The notes under the pieces are model-generated. The model saw nothing but the letters and a program-made list of their open reading frames with translations, was not told the origin of the DNA and ran no database searches. DNA of 64,000 nucleotides from Lachnospiraceae bacterium (GTDB lineage Bacteria > Bacillota > Clostridia > Lachnospirales > Lachnospiraceae): NCBI GenBank assembly GCA_017623675.1, contig JAGAOO010000042.1, positions 1 to 64,000 on the forward strand. Direction: 5' to 3'. The translations under genes were made by a program, and so were the position numbers. How positions within the stretch are numbered: the stretch's first letter is position 1; each line of letters opens with the position of its first letter. Shown here piece by piece: positions 8,471 through 16,921 of this stretch.

Positions 8471-9189
8471 TGTGTAACCTCCTCTCCCATATACCAAAGA
8501 TATGCTTCCTCTAGGTTTCCATAAGGACTGCTTTCAATAACACTTTTTACCGTCCCTTCCGTAACCTTCTTGCCATCTTTGATTAAAAAAATGCGGTCAC
8601 ACAAGCTTTCTGCTTCTTCCATATAATGTGTAGTCAGAAAAATAGTAGTTCCCTTCGATTTTAGTTCCCTTATATGTCCCCATACCTCTCTTCTTGCCGC
8701 TGTATCCAGTCCTGTTGTCAGCTCATCCAAGAACACGATTTCCGGCTTGTTGATAAGCGCCAATGCAACCGATAACCTTTGTCTTTCTCCACCGGACAGT
8801 TTGTTTACCTGAGACTTTTCCAATTTTTCCAGTGAGAAAAACTGCAACAATGTATGGTAATCCTCCGGTTCCTTATATAACGCTGACATTTCTTTACACA
8901 GTTCATCCACTCGAATGTTATTTTGATAGTTTGAGGATTGTAACTGCACACCAACCCGTTCAAATACTGCCTTACGATTCGTAACCGGATTCAATCCAAA
9001 TATTGTCCCCGTCCCGCAATCCGGTTTCTTCAATCCAAGAAGCAAATCAATGGCTGTACTTTTCCCTGCTCCATTATGACCTAAAAGTCCAAAAACCTCT
9101 CCTTTCTCCACATGGAAGGTAATTCCATCTACAACTGTTCTTCCGTTAAATGACTTTGTTAAGTCTTTTACTTCAATACACGTATTCAT
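8467..9189 (-). CDS. ABC transporter ATP-binding protein
   Basis: A 240-residue cytoplasmic ATPase of the drug/Nod-factor exporter (CcmA/DrrA) type. Walker A is GLLGHNGAGKST, the signature is LSGGERQRLSVA, Walker B is EIVFLDELTTGLD, and the switch histidine is in TTHYMEE. AGAAGGAGG precedes the ATG. It is the first gene of the operon with the permease and the MerR regulator. Confidence 0.95.
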   Translation of the reverse strand: MNTCIEVKDLTKSFNGRTVVDGITFHVEKGEVFGLLGHNGAGKSTAIDLLLGLKKPDCGTGTIFGLNPVTNRKAVFERVGVQLQSSNYQNNIRVDELCKEMSALYKEPEDYHTLLQFFSLEKLEKSQVNKLSGGERQRLSVALALINKPEIVFLDELTTGLDTAARREVWGHIRELKSKGTTIFLTTHYMEEAESLCDRIFLIKDGKKVTEGTVKSVIESSPYGNLEEAYLWYMGEEVTQ

Positions 9190-9314
9190 AATCAGCCTCC
9201 TTCTCGTTATGCGGCTATTCTATAGCCTCCCCTAAGGGACGAGTCAAGAAGCATTTTAAATTGTATTACCTGTACTTTTCAAACGTGTATATACACGCAT
9301 AATACTAGTTTTAA

Positions 9315-10496
9315 TCAAGCATCCGGATAATCCTCCATAACTTTAAGAAATTCATCAAAATGCTCATCAAATAGTTTTGTTATCTCCGGATCAAACTGAT
9401 GTCCGGCCTGACTTAGTATTTCCTCCCGCGCCTGTTCCGGTGTCCAGGATTTCTTATAGCAACGTTTACTTACCAGTGCATCAAACACATCCGCAACAGC
9501 TACACATCGTGCATATTTATTAATTTGTTCCCCCTCAAGCTTATTCTGATAGCCCTTACCATCATAACGCTCGTGGTGCTGCTTCGCTATGCCGGCAGCA
9601 AGCTGCATAATCTCTCCGGGTGCATTTTCCAAAAGCTGATATCCGTAATCAACATGCTTTTTTATCTCTGAAAATTCATCTTCTGTCAGCTTACCGGGTT
9701 TATGTAGTATTTCCCGTGGTACACATATTTTACCCACATCATGCATCATGCTTGCCACACTTATTTTCCAGGTTTCCTCCTCAGATAATCCCATGGCACG
9801 ACATAGTATTTCTGTATAGGCGGCAACACGTTTTACATGCTGACCTGTCTCGTGACTTTGAGTCTCAACAAGCTCCGAAAGAGAGCCAACCATAACCTGC
9901 TGCTCTTCGTACAACTCATTATTCTTTTTGACAAGAGCCGTAATTAAGCGTTGAAGCTTGCCTGTTATACCAATACAGATTACAGATATCGCAATAAGCT
10001 CAATGACACGAGGTATGATTCCGTATAACAATACACCTCGCAACGTAACAAGTGGCTCGTCAGGTACAATCTTAAGATTGTACGCAATCAGATGACTAAC
10101 TACCATTACAGGGACACTCAATACCGTTGTGTATATAACATTTGAGCGATCGCAATACAAACAGGAAACCACAACCGGAAAAATCAGCATAATTATTACG
10201 TGATATGACAAAATGGAATACATAAGTCCAGACATTAAAACCAGAAGTGTCAGAACAACATATCTAACGGATTTTGAACGCAAATGTAAAATATCATAGA
10301 ACAACGTCGGCATTAACAATATGACAGCTGACACCATAAGAGTCGGATATAACGCGGTCGAAATCTTAAATATGTGTAATATGTTAAGCAGTATTACAAC
10401 AATAATCAGCACAGTTATCGCCCTGCAGATAGCAGAAATACGACGGTCTGAATCCTTTTCAAAGTCCAAAATCAGGTTATTTGCAAAATTAATCAT
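9315..10496 (-). CDS. Membrane HD-GYP domain protein (candidate c-di-GMP phosphodiesterase)
   Basis: A 393-residue protein. Residues of about 25-190 hold six or so transmembrane helices, followed by a short linker. The C-terminal HD-GYP domain (about 205-385) shows HETGQHVKRVA, the HD pair in ASMMHDVGK, and a second metal-ligand stretch KQHHERYDGKGY. The usual GYP tripeptide is replaced by GYQ. HD-GYP proteins hydrolyse cyclic di-GMP, but a changed GYP loop weakens the prediction. GGGGGAGAAACAG precedes the ATG. It stands alone, so its input signal is probably sensed through the membrane part. Confidence 0.88.
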   Translation of the reverse strand: MINFANNLILDFEKDSDRRISAICRAITVLIIVVILLNILHIFKISTALYPTLMVSAVILLMPTLFYDILHLRSKSVRYVVLTLLVLMSGLMYSILSYHVIIMLIFPVVVSCLYCDRSNVIYTTVLSVPVMVVSHLIAYNLKIVPDEPLVTLRGVLLYGIIPRVIELIAISVICIGITGKLQRLITALVKKNNELYEEQQVMVGSLSELVETQSHETGQHVKRVAAYTEILCRAMGLSEEETWKISVASMMHDVGKICVPREILHKPGKLTEDEFSEIKKHVDYGYQLLENAPGEIMQLAAGIAKQHHERYDGKGYQNKLEGEQINKYARCVAVADVFDALVSKRCYKKSWTPEQAREEILSQAGHQFDPEITKLFDEHFDEFLKVMEDYPDA

Positions 10497-10529
10497 CTGT
10501 TTCTCCCCCTTAATAATACTGGTAATCTT

Positions 10530-11105
10530 TCACATGTCAAAGTCTGTATGTATCTGTAATATATTATTACTTTCTTCCAATATCATACATAGTCGCTTAT
10601 CTAAATCCGGATGATTATCCTTATAATCTATCTCACCAAATTCCGGACGCACTATAAATGCTAATCTTTCTTGGTCAATACTAAATTCCGCCTGCACATT
10701 TTCTTTATTTCCTCTTGCATCCAAGCGAATCCATTTATTTAGTTCACTGATGTAAACTGTATTTAATGCATGAATGATATACCCTTCGCTATCGTCCTCA
10801 TCAGCCCTTGTCAAATTCTGATAGCTTATCCCTGCAGGAATACCATTTGCACGAAGGAGTGCTGCCAGAAGACAGGATTTTGTCCAACAGATACCTGTTT
10901 TATTTCTTAATACATCACTCGCCTTTTTTGATACAATTGTCTCCTTTGCATCCCATGTATGAGTAATTTCATCTCTGACAAATAAATACGTCTGATTGAT
11001 ATAATCCAGAGAATTATTTGATTTACCTCTTAACTCCTTTACTTTTTCCGCAATGAGCGGATGTGTAAAATCGATATACTCTGTTTCACATAAATAAGAA
11101 TTCAT
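10530..11105 (-). CDS. Transglutaminase-like domain protein
   Basis: A 191-residue protein of the transglutaminase-like cysteine protease fold. The triad can be placed as Cys in KTGICWTKSCLL, His in EGYIIHALNTVYI and Asp in KWIRLDARGN. No signal peptide is seen, so it is cytosolic. It is adjacent to the HD-GYP gene on the same strand with a 33-nt gap. Substrate unknown. Confidence 0.85.
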   Translation of the reverse strand: MNSYLCETEYIDFTHPLIAEKVKELRGKSNNSLDYINQTYLFVRDEITHTWDAKETIVSKKASDVLRNKTGICWTKSCLLAALLRANGIPAGISYQNLTRADEDDSEGYIIHALNTVYISELNKWIRLDARGNKENVQAEFSIDQERLAFIVRPEFGEIDYKDNHPDLDKRLCMILEESNNILQIHTDFDM

Positions 11106-11224
11106 TTACCAATGCTCTCCACTTCAATACTAATTCTACGATTATTGTAAAAGTTTTGTTAAATCTAATATAAATCTTTCACAAAACAAATTGCGCCCTC
11201 CACAAAATCTTACCCGTCAAAAAG

Positions 11225-11710
11225 TCACAATAATTCTTTTTTCAAATATCCGCATGTGAATGGAAAATAATCATATTTCTTTGTTCCGATATGTATTGCT
11301 CCATTCAGCTCATACCATTTTCGGAGAACTTTGTTTTCCTCAACTATACCTATATTTATAACCTTACAACCTGCTTCGTTTGCTTTATTGAAAGCATGTT
11401 CTAACAATTGCTTTCCAATCCCCTTATGTCTATATTCTGGCAATACTGCGAGATTATTGAGTTCACATTCATCGTTTTCTTGTAATAAGAGCGAATAATA
11501 TCCACATAAAACACCATCTTCTTCAAATACATACATCAGTCTATGCTCTCCATCCATATGCCAATATAATTTGTCTGTTGTAGTCGCAAAAGCTGTAAAT
11601 CCAGGAGCATTTTTCTCTGTGAAGCCATATTCATCAGCAACCGTAATAAAACTCTTTTTTATAACTTCCACACACATTGGTATTTCATCGTGTCTTACTT
11701 CTCTTATCAT
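11225..11710 (-). CDS. GNAT-family N-acetyltransferase
   Basis: A 161-residue acetyl-CoA-dependent acetyltransferase. The acetyl-CoA loop is visible as YRHKGIGKQLLEHAF, preceded by the NNLAVLPE strand. GAGGTGAGATA precedes the ATG and also contains the stop codon of the upstream remnant. It is one of five GNAT genes between 11.2 and 19.1 kb. The acceptor is unknown. Confidence 0.92.
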   Translation of the reverse strand: MIREVRHDEIPMCVEVIKKSFITVADEYGFTEKNAPGFTAFATTTDKLYWHMDGEHRLMYVFEEDGVLCGYYSLLLQENDECELNNLAVLPEYRHKGIGKQLLEHAFNKANEAGCKVINIGIVEENKVLRKWYELNGAIHIGTKKYDYFPFTCGYLKKELL

Positions 11711-11714
11711 TATC

Positions 11715-11993
11715 TCACCTCATAAACAAAGATTTGTCATTTACTTCATTCGCAATTTGTCTACTTTCGGAATCATTCTTATCACATTGCCCATATAGTA
11801 ATCCTAAAACCATCAATGCACCTGTACACGCTCCACACACTTCTCCTTTTCTCATGCCTGAGCCAAAACATGCACCCAGTTTCAATGCTTGTTTTTCAGA
11901 TATTCCACACTCTTCTGCATATGCTGCAAGAACTGCCTAAGAACAGTGAAATTTATCATTAAAATATGCTAATGCCTTTTCTTTATGTGTCAT
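11715..11993 (-). pseudogene. C_GCAxxG_C_C family protein with in-frame TAG
   Basis: The frame encodes a start resembling this family of possible redox or metal proteins, with the hallmark GEVCGACTGALMVLGLLYG. Codon 19 is TAG (11937-11939) after FHCS, where family members usually have Gln, so CAG to TAG is the simplest explanation. The C-terminus is also shortened: about 92 codons against roughly 140. Reinitiation downstream is possible but no good ribosome binding site is seen. It directly precedes the GNAT gene at 11225-11710. Confidence 0.75.
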
Positions 11994-12061
11994 ATGCTAT
12001 CCTCCACAAATTAAAATGTTTATCTTTTTGAATTCTTTAGTAACAAAATAATAAGTTTTAT

Positions 12062-12481
12062 CTACAAACAAATCCATTGATCCATTCCTGCACCAAAGAT
12101 ATCATTTGGTCTGACAACAAAGCCAAATTTTTCATAGAATTCTTCTTTCCCCTTTGCTGACATCAGATTCAGTTTAACTTTATATCCAGGTTTCATGCTT
12201 GCTTTGAGATGATTGATACAACGTTCAACAATCTCTCGACCGATTCCTCTTCCCTGATATGCGGGATCAACAATAACATCTGCAAGATATGCAATATATC
12301 CCTGATCCCAAAGCAGTCTTGCACATCCAACTGCTTTTCCTTGGTCTCTGACACAAACGATATAATATGTATTTTGAATTCCTGCCGCAGCCTCTTCGAT
12401 TGGAAAGACTCCCCAACCTACCATTTGTCTTAACCTCATGTATTCTTCGGGATCTATTTTTTCATCATATTTAATCATCAT
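12062..12481 (-). CDS. GNAT-family N-acetyltransferase
   Basis: A 139-residue acetyltransferase. The cofactor loop is YQGRGIGREIVERCI, preceded by LADVIVDPA, and the C-terminal FYEKFGFVVRPND is typical. The start is taken at the ATG at 12481, after AAAGGATAAATGG; an in-frame ATG 18 nt upstream is possible. It directly follows a DJ-1/PfpI remnant. Confidence 0.9.
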   Translation of the reverse strand: MMIKYDEKIDPEEYMRLRQMVGWGVFPIEEAAAGIQNTYYIVCVRDQGKAVGCARLLWDQGYIAYLADVIVDPAYQGRGIGREIVERCINHLKASMKPGYKVKLNLMSAKGKEEFYEKFGFVVRPNDIFGAGMDQWICL

Positions 12482-12485
12482 CCAT

Positions 12486-12635
12486 TTATCCTTTCCCAAA
12501 TGAATTAATTATCAATTCGAAAAATTTTTCATCATATGCTTCCTCATAAAAGCCATATTCTTCAAAGCCTCCCGGTACTGCCAAAGCATCATACTCATCA
12601 ACTGTAATTTCATCTATTGTTTTATCAGTTTTCCC
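12486..12635 (-). pseudogene. DJ-1/PfpI family fragment
   Basis: A frame of about 48 codons without a start encodes VDEYDALAVPGGFEEYGFYE followed by AYDEKFFELI. This matches the middle of DJ-1/PfpI (ThiJ-like) proteins around the VPGG motif. Both the N-terminal part and the nucleophilic-cysteine part are missing. It begins where the CDP-alcohol phosphotransferase gene ends and runs into the start of the GNAT gene, so it looks like a deletion scar between two intact genes. Confidence 0.65.
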
Positions 12636-13137
12636 CTCCTTTTCTTTGTGCCGCTAATTCTGTTCTTATCAAATGCCCTTCCTGTACGGCAGCCAATAAA
12701 GCAATTGTGCAGATGAAACCTCCGCTATATTTCAAATCGACAATAGATAGCGTCAATGGAAGAATAAATAATACAGCCCCTGTAATCTTATTCATAATGG
12801 TATGTTTTGCTACAAATTTCTTTTGAATGATATATCCTGAAATAATATTGAAAACTTTTATGATTGCAATCACACCTATCCATATATAAAGCCATGTAGG
12901 AATTGTCAAAACAGGCAGCACTTTTATCATACAAACCACAACAAATACAATGTCTGCAATGGTATCCAGTCTGGAACCAAATTCATTGGCGGTATTTGTT
13001 TTTCTTGCGATAGTGCCATCAATCATATCAGTAAATCCAGCTACTAAATATAAAATATAAAATGTAGGAGAAAAGGCAGGAACGAATAGCAAAAGTATGC
13101 TACATAGTATTCTACAACCTGTTACGATGTTTGCCAT
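12625..13137 (-). CDS. CDP-alcohol phosphatidyltransferase
   Basis: A 170-residue integral membrane enzyme that transfers a phosphatidyl group from CDP-diacylglycerol to an alcohol. The family signature D-G-x2-A-R-x8-G-x3-D-x3-D is complete in DGTIARKTNTANEFGSRLDT plus IAD, near residues 40-62. About five hydrophobic segments follow. The acceptor (glycerol phosphate, serine or other) cannot be told. It lies among GNAT genes rather than with phospholipid genes, so it may be an accessory paralogue. Confidence 0.9.
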   Translation of the reverse strand: MANIVTGCRILCSILLLFVPAFSPTFYILYLVAGFTDMIDGTIARKTNTANEFGSRLDTIADIVFVVVCMIKVLPVLTIPTWLYIWIGVIAIIKVFNIISGYIIQKKFVAKHTIMNKITGAVLFILPLTLSIVDLKYSGGFICTIALLAAVQEGHLIRTELAAQRKGGEN

Positions 13138-13149
13138 ATCCGTCTCCTC

Positions 13150-13593
13150 CTATGTATCAATTCTCTCAAGATCCACAAGAGAAATATTTCTATAATACAA
13201 ATCATTTCGTTTGACAAATCCAATTGTTTCATAAAATGCATTTGCCGTATCATTGTAGGCAAATACTACCAGGGCTACTTTACTGATTCCCTCCTCTCTC
13301 ATTCCATCAAGCATGGCATCTACAAGCTTTTTACCAATACCCTGTTTTCTATATTCTTCATTCACGCAAAGATGATAGACATAACCGCGCCGCCCATCAT
13401 TTCCTGCAAGAACCGTCCCTACTATTTTTCCTTCCACTTCTGCTACAAAACATGTTTTAGGATTCTTTTTCACAAGTTTTGTTATACCTGCAAGGGAATC
13501 ATCCACATTGTTAAATCCCATATTTTTGCAACTCATCCAGAGCTTATATATTTCCTCATATTTTTCAATTTCAAATGATGTTATTTTAATCAT
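13150..13593 (-). CDS. GNAT-family N-acetyltransferase
   Basis: A 147-residue acetyltransferase with cofactor loop YRKQGIGKKLVDAML and a typical C-terminus (NAFYETIGFVKRND). The start is placed at the ATG at 13593, after AGAGGATAAATAAT, the end of the upstream hypothetical gene. This suggests translational coupling. It is followed after 12 nt by the CDP-alcohol phosphotransferase gene. Confidence 0.92.
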   Translation of the reverse strand: MIKITSFEIEKYEEIYKLWMSCKNMGFNNVDDSLAGITKLVKKNPKTCFVAEVEGKIVGTVLAGNDGRRGYVYHLCVNEEYRKQGIGKKLVDAMLDGMREEGISKVALVVFAYNDTANAFYETIGFVKRNDLYYRNISLVDLERIDT

Positions 13594-13594
13594 A

Positions 13595-13951
13595 TTATTT
13601 ATCCTCTTCAGACCAGTCAAGCTGTTCCATCGGCATTCCCAATTCGATACAATTTTTAATTACCCTTTCTTTTTCAATACAATTGCCAATTTCATATTTC
13701 AGAACAAGGTCTTTTAAAACAATGTATTTTGTGTTATCCATTTTTAAGTCAACATACCATTGCATCTGCGAGTCTTCCCTTAATGCTTTTGAGAGTTTTT
13801 CAGGAAATTCCATGCAATTACTTACAAAGGATATTGCTGTCCAGTATCTTGGTTTATTATTGGTGACCCATATATCAACATTCTTTATCTCTACAAAATC
13901 AAGTATTCTTTCATCCGAAAGACTTTCTTTTATCAACAATCCTGCGTACAT
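13595..13951 (-). CDS. Hypothetical protein, 118 residues
   Basis: No family is recognised. The protein is soluble, mixed alpha/beta, with an N-terminal strand MYAGLLIKESL and an acidic C-terminus LDWSEEDK. It lacks a signal peptide or membrane segment. The stop nearly touches the start of the downstream GNAT gene, so the two are likely co-translated. It could be a truncated member of a larger family, since the neighbourhood is full of shortened genes. Confidence 0.6.
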   Translation of the reverse strand: MYAGLLIKESLSDERILDFVEIKNVDIWVTNNKPRYWTAISFVSNCMEFPEKLSKALREDSQMQWYVDLKMDNTKYIVLKDLVLKYEIGNCIEKERVIKNCIELGMPMEQLDWSEEDK

Positions 13952-14004
13952 TCCAATTACCTCTTTTCCACTTCATGATAGTCTCCGCCAAATATTCCAT
14001 CTGT

Positions 14005-14127
14005 TCAAAGAAGACCATCACGCATCGGACATTCTCTTCTGCATTTATTACAATCAACAGTATGAAATCCACATACATCAGCACCCAGACCTAATATTTT
14101 TTCTCTTATTGCATCATTTCTAACCAT
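14005..14127 (-). pseudogene. Remnant resembling the ends of a QueG-like iron-sulfur protein
   Basis: A 40-residue frame starts at ATG 14127 with GAGGAGACTTGA as ribosome binding site. It begins IREKILGLGADVCGF, as in the N-terminus of epoxyqueuosine-reductase-like proteins, and jumps to a cysteine motif DCNKCRRECPMR. The central few hundred residues of such a protein are absent. It may be translated as a tiny cysteine peptide, but an internal deletion is the simpler reading. Family assignment is tentative. Confidence 0.45.
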
Positions 14128-14142
14128 TCAAGTCTCCTCAAA

Positions 14143-14580
14143 CTATAATTCTTTCGCCATAAATATCACATGCTCGCAATTTCCAAATCCATTCTTTTCG
14201 TAAAATCTTGGAGCCGGAGCATATTTATTAGTAGATAATGTGATACCCGCCAAGCCTTTCTCTTTAACATATGCCTCTACTTCAAGAAGAAGCTCTGCTC
14301 CAATACCTTTTCTCTGATATTCCGGATACACAAACATTTCTTCAATATAAACCTCTGAATTATTCCACCACACCTTTTCATGTGCAAATAATCCGGCAAT
14401 CACCTCATTATCTTCTTCTGCAACAAAACCCACAAACTTTTTGTTACTAAAGAAATCATTTAAATATTCTATGGCAGTTTCCTTATCCCATCGGCACATC
14501 CAAAGCTCATTATTATATACCGTGCATAAGATATCTGCACATGTGCTTATATCATTTTTTACCAGTTTTCTTATAATCAT
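14143..14580 (-). CDS. GNAT-family N-acetyltransferase
   Basis: A 145-residue acetyltransferase with EEMFVYPEYQRKGIGAELLL as the cofactor region and a typical FYEKNGF C-terminus. The open frame continues upstream to 14814. The start at 14580 is preferred because AAAGGAG lies 9 nt before it and the domain begins there. The upstream 78 codons match nothing I recognise and may be another fused remnant. Confidence 0.9.
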   Translation of the reverse strand: MIIRKLVKNDISTCADILCTVYNNELWMCRWDKETAIEYLNDFFSNKKFVGFVAEEDNEVIAGLFAHEKVWWNNSEVYIEEMFVYPEYQRKGIGAELLLEVEAYVKEKGLAGITLSTNKYAPAPRFYEKNGFGNCEHVIFMAKEL

Positions 14581-14846
14581 TTTTCTATTATCTCCTTTTA
14601 ATCCAAAGTCAGTGCCTATACGCCATCTATTCATTATCTCCAACCTTACCCCATCATCAAAAGATATTCTGGCATCAAAAATGTCTTCCCTGCTCATATC
14701 TGCAACGTCTAATGAATTGCCCACGCTTGAGAGAATAATAGGGAGTTGACCAGACCCAAAGAGTACAACAAGCCAGAATCTGTCGGATTCATAAAGCGGA
14801 ATTCGTCTCACCATTATTTACCTATCATTCTTCACCCTTATATACA

Positions 14847-15080
14847 TTTAGTGGGTAATTTCCCTGTTTTTCTTTCTTTATCGATATACATTTACCTACC
14901 AGGTAACTTCATAATGTATATCTAGTAGGTAAATCACAAGGAAATTCTTCTCTTAATAAGCTTTTTTACCCACTAAACATGCTTACTAAACTGATTTAGT
15001 GGGTGTTTCACTTACTTTCAGATTAAACTGCAAGTCATTTTACCTACCAAACCAAATCAAACGAATCTTCTGGTAGGTAA
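14847..15080. repeat. Cluster of inverted repeats with TTTACC(T/C)AC(C/T)A core
   Basis: Seven copies of two related words alternate in orientation: TTTAGTGGGTAA (14847), ATTTACCTAC (14890), GTAGGTAAAT (14925), TTTACCCACTAAA (14964), TTTAGTGGGT (14995), TTTTACCTACCAAA (15038) and TGGTAGGTAA (15071). The copy at 14964 can pair with either 14847 or 14995, so alternative stem-loops are possible. No gene is seen inside. Functions to consider are an attenuator-like leader, terminators, or clustered operators. Confidence 0.6.
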
Positions 15081-15153
15081 GCGTGAGAAAGTATGAACAA
15101 ATTATAGAAGCTTCCGACTGTATATCATCAGAAGGCGATAAGGCGACTAAACC

Positions 15154-15264
15154 AGCACTCCTCAAGCATGACAATATCATTGGAATATACTGTGGCTTCG
15201 CCAAGCCTATCTGGGCAAGTGCCTTAATGCATTGTCTGGCAGTAATCAGTTTTTCATCATCATT
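15154..15264 (-). pseudogene. HEAT-repeat protein fragment
   Basis: The frame encodes DDEKLITARQCIKALAQIG and then KPQYIPMILSCLRSA. This looks like the centre of a HEAT/PBS-lyase-type repeat protein common in Lachnospiraceae, from memory. There is no start codon, and the similarity stops abruptly at about 15154. It begins inside the end of the small membrane protein gene, so it looks like a deletion junction. Confidence 0.5.
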
Positions 15265-15436
15265 TCTTCTCCAGCATAGAGATGCCTGCACAGGCAAGCC
15301 CGATTCCAAGCATGGTGACCGCAGACTGCGCTTCCAACTTACCCAGACAAGACAGAACTACAACTGCAACCCCCATTGCTAAGGTCAAAGCCTTAAAAAC
15401 TGTTGAAATAATTTCCTTAATTGATTTCTTTTCCAT
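15260..15436 (-). CDS. Small membrane protein, 58 residues
   Basis: The frame starts at ATG 15436 after AAAAAGGAGGAGAAAATAC, an excellent ribosome binding site. It encodes a basic N-terminus (MEKKSIKEII), a first hydrophobic helix (about 14-33) and a second (about 40-55), ending SMLEKK. It lies 41 nt after the MFS transporter gene and is probably its operon partner. No function is known to me. Confidence 0.75.
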   Translation of the reverse strand: MEKKSIKEIISTVFKALTLAMGVAVVVLSCLGKLEAQSAVTMLGIGLACAGISMLEKK

Positions 15437-15477
15437 GTATTTTCTCCTCCTTTTTCTATTTTCAATGATTTTAAAAA

Positions 15478-16773
15478 TTAATTATCACTATATTTGTACT
15501 GTTTCAATTTCATTCCCATAATAAGACAAAAAACACTTCCTATGATTCCAAGAATGAATAAGGTCATCGCTGCTCCAGAGCCTTTTCCCTGTCCAAAAAG
15601 AAATGATAAAATTTCATTATTGCTTTGAAACAGCATAAATGGTTCACATATTTCATCAACCATAAAACCACCCAGAAAAAGTCCTATAGGAATCGTGAAA
15701 AACTGTAATGCATTTCTACAGGCATATACTCTTCCCTGTAATTCAACCGGTACTGAATTTCTGAAAATCACATCATAGTTTGCACTCATGATTGGCACTA
15801 CCACCCAACCGATGATTTGTCCCAAACACCAGACCCATGGCTCTCTGCTGAGTGCAAGCATAAAGTTTTCCGTTCCCATGGAAATGAGCATTGTATTGTA
15901 GATTACTTTCATTCGATTCTTTGGCTTTGGCAAAACAGATACGATAAAACTTCCGATGACCATGGCTATTCCTGAAAAAGCACTAACGAGTCCAAGTACT
16001 GACGTGCCGCCCTTTGGATTTGGTATGACATATGCAGGCAAAACTGCATCAAACGCAGATGCGACAAGATTAATCCCTGACATAAACAAAATCATTGTTA
16101 AAACCATAGGTGTATCTTTCAAAAAAGTGATTCCTTCTTTTATAAGGACTAATACACGTTCCTTCTTTTCAGAATTCACCTCTGGAACCTTAATAAATAT
16201 CAGCAATGTGAGAAATGCCACTGCAAAACTTCCAAGGTCAAATGCGATTACAAGCTCTAAGCCCGCCAATGAATATAATGCTGTAGCCAATAATGGACTA
16301 AGGATGGAGATAAGAGATCTTGAAAGTGACTGAAGTCCGCTGGCCTTCTGATAATGTTCCTTCGGAATCAAAAGTGTAATTGCCACTTCCGATGCAGGTT
16401 GTTGCACTGTGTTCATCAGACCTGAAATCGCGTTAACCGCATATAAATGCCATACTTCAAGCTTATTTGCAAGGAAAAGTGCAAACACAATCATCGTACA
16501 GACTGCCGCAAGAAAATCACAAGCAAGCATCGTTTTCTTCTTATCGAATCTATCTGTTAAAGCACCTGCAAAAATACTCATAATCACATATGGCAGGTAT
16601 GAACAAATCGTAAGTGCCGCCGTACTAAGTGCAGAACCAGTCTCCTCGTAAAGCCACAATGTCAACGCAAATGTCGTCAAAGAACTACCAAGCTGTGATA
16701 AGCTTTGGGTACTCCATAAAATCAAAAAACTATTTAGTTCTTTTATATGTTTTTTCTTTATTCTATTATTCAT
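15478..16773 (-). CDS. MFS transporter (MefA/EntS-like exporter)
   Basis: A 431-residue major facilitator with about 12 transmembrane helices and the loop 2-3 motif GALTDRFDKKK. The general look is that of the macrolide-efflux/enterobactin-exporter (MFS_3) group. The start is set at the ATG at 16773, with AAGGAGCAAAGAA upstream, rather than 18 nt earlier. It lies downstream of and co-directional with the TetR gene, so the repressor probably controls it and is autoregulated. Substrate unknown. Confidence 0.92.
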   Translation of the reverse strand: MNNRIKKKHIKELNSFLILWSTQSLSQLGSSLTTFALTLWLYEETGSALSTAALTICSYLPYVIMSIFAGALTDRFDKKKTMLACDFLAAVCTMIVFALFLANKLEVWHLYAVNAISGLMNTVQQPASEVAITLLIPKEHYQKASGLQSLSRSLISILSPLLATALYSLAGLELVIAFDLGSFAVAFLTLLIFIKVPEVNSEKKERVLVLIKEGITFLKDTPMVLTMILFMSGINLVASAFDAVLPAYVIPNPKGGTSVLGLVSAFSGIAMVIGSFIVSVLPKPKNRMKVIYNTMLISMGTENFMLALSREPWVWCLGQIIGWVVVPIMSANYDVIFRNSVPVELQGRVYACRNALQFFTIPIGLFLGGFMVDEICEPFMLFQSNNEILSFLFGQGKGSGAAMTLFILGIIGSVFCLIMGMKLKQYKYSDN

Positions 16774-16921
16774 TTCTTTGCTCCTTATCAAAATAGTTAA
16801 TACCGTATTTTATGAAGCAAAGCCTGAGGATGTCGTTAATCCTCCATACAGTTCCTCAGTCTCTGCATGGAGCTGTTACAATACACATTTTCATATCGTT
16901 TTACCCTTCTATAAATCTTTA

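Noticed and set aside
11937..11939. Pyrrolysine or other recoding at TAG
   Set aside because: The residue in the family is usually Gln and no recoding context is seen; a nonsense mutation is simpler.
15040..15382. Frames on both strands of 89 and 99 codons
   Set aside because: They overlap the small membrane protein and the HEAT fragment; only the part at 15154-15264 looks like a real protein segment.
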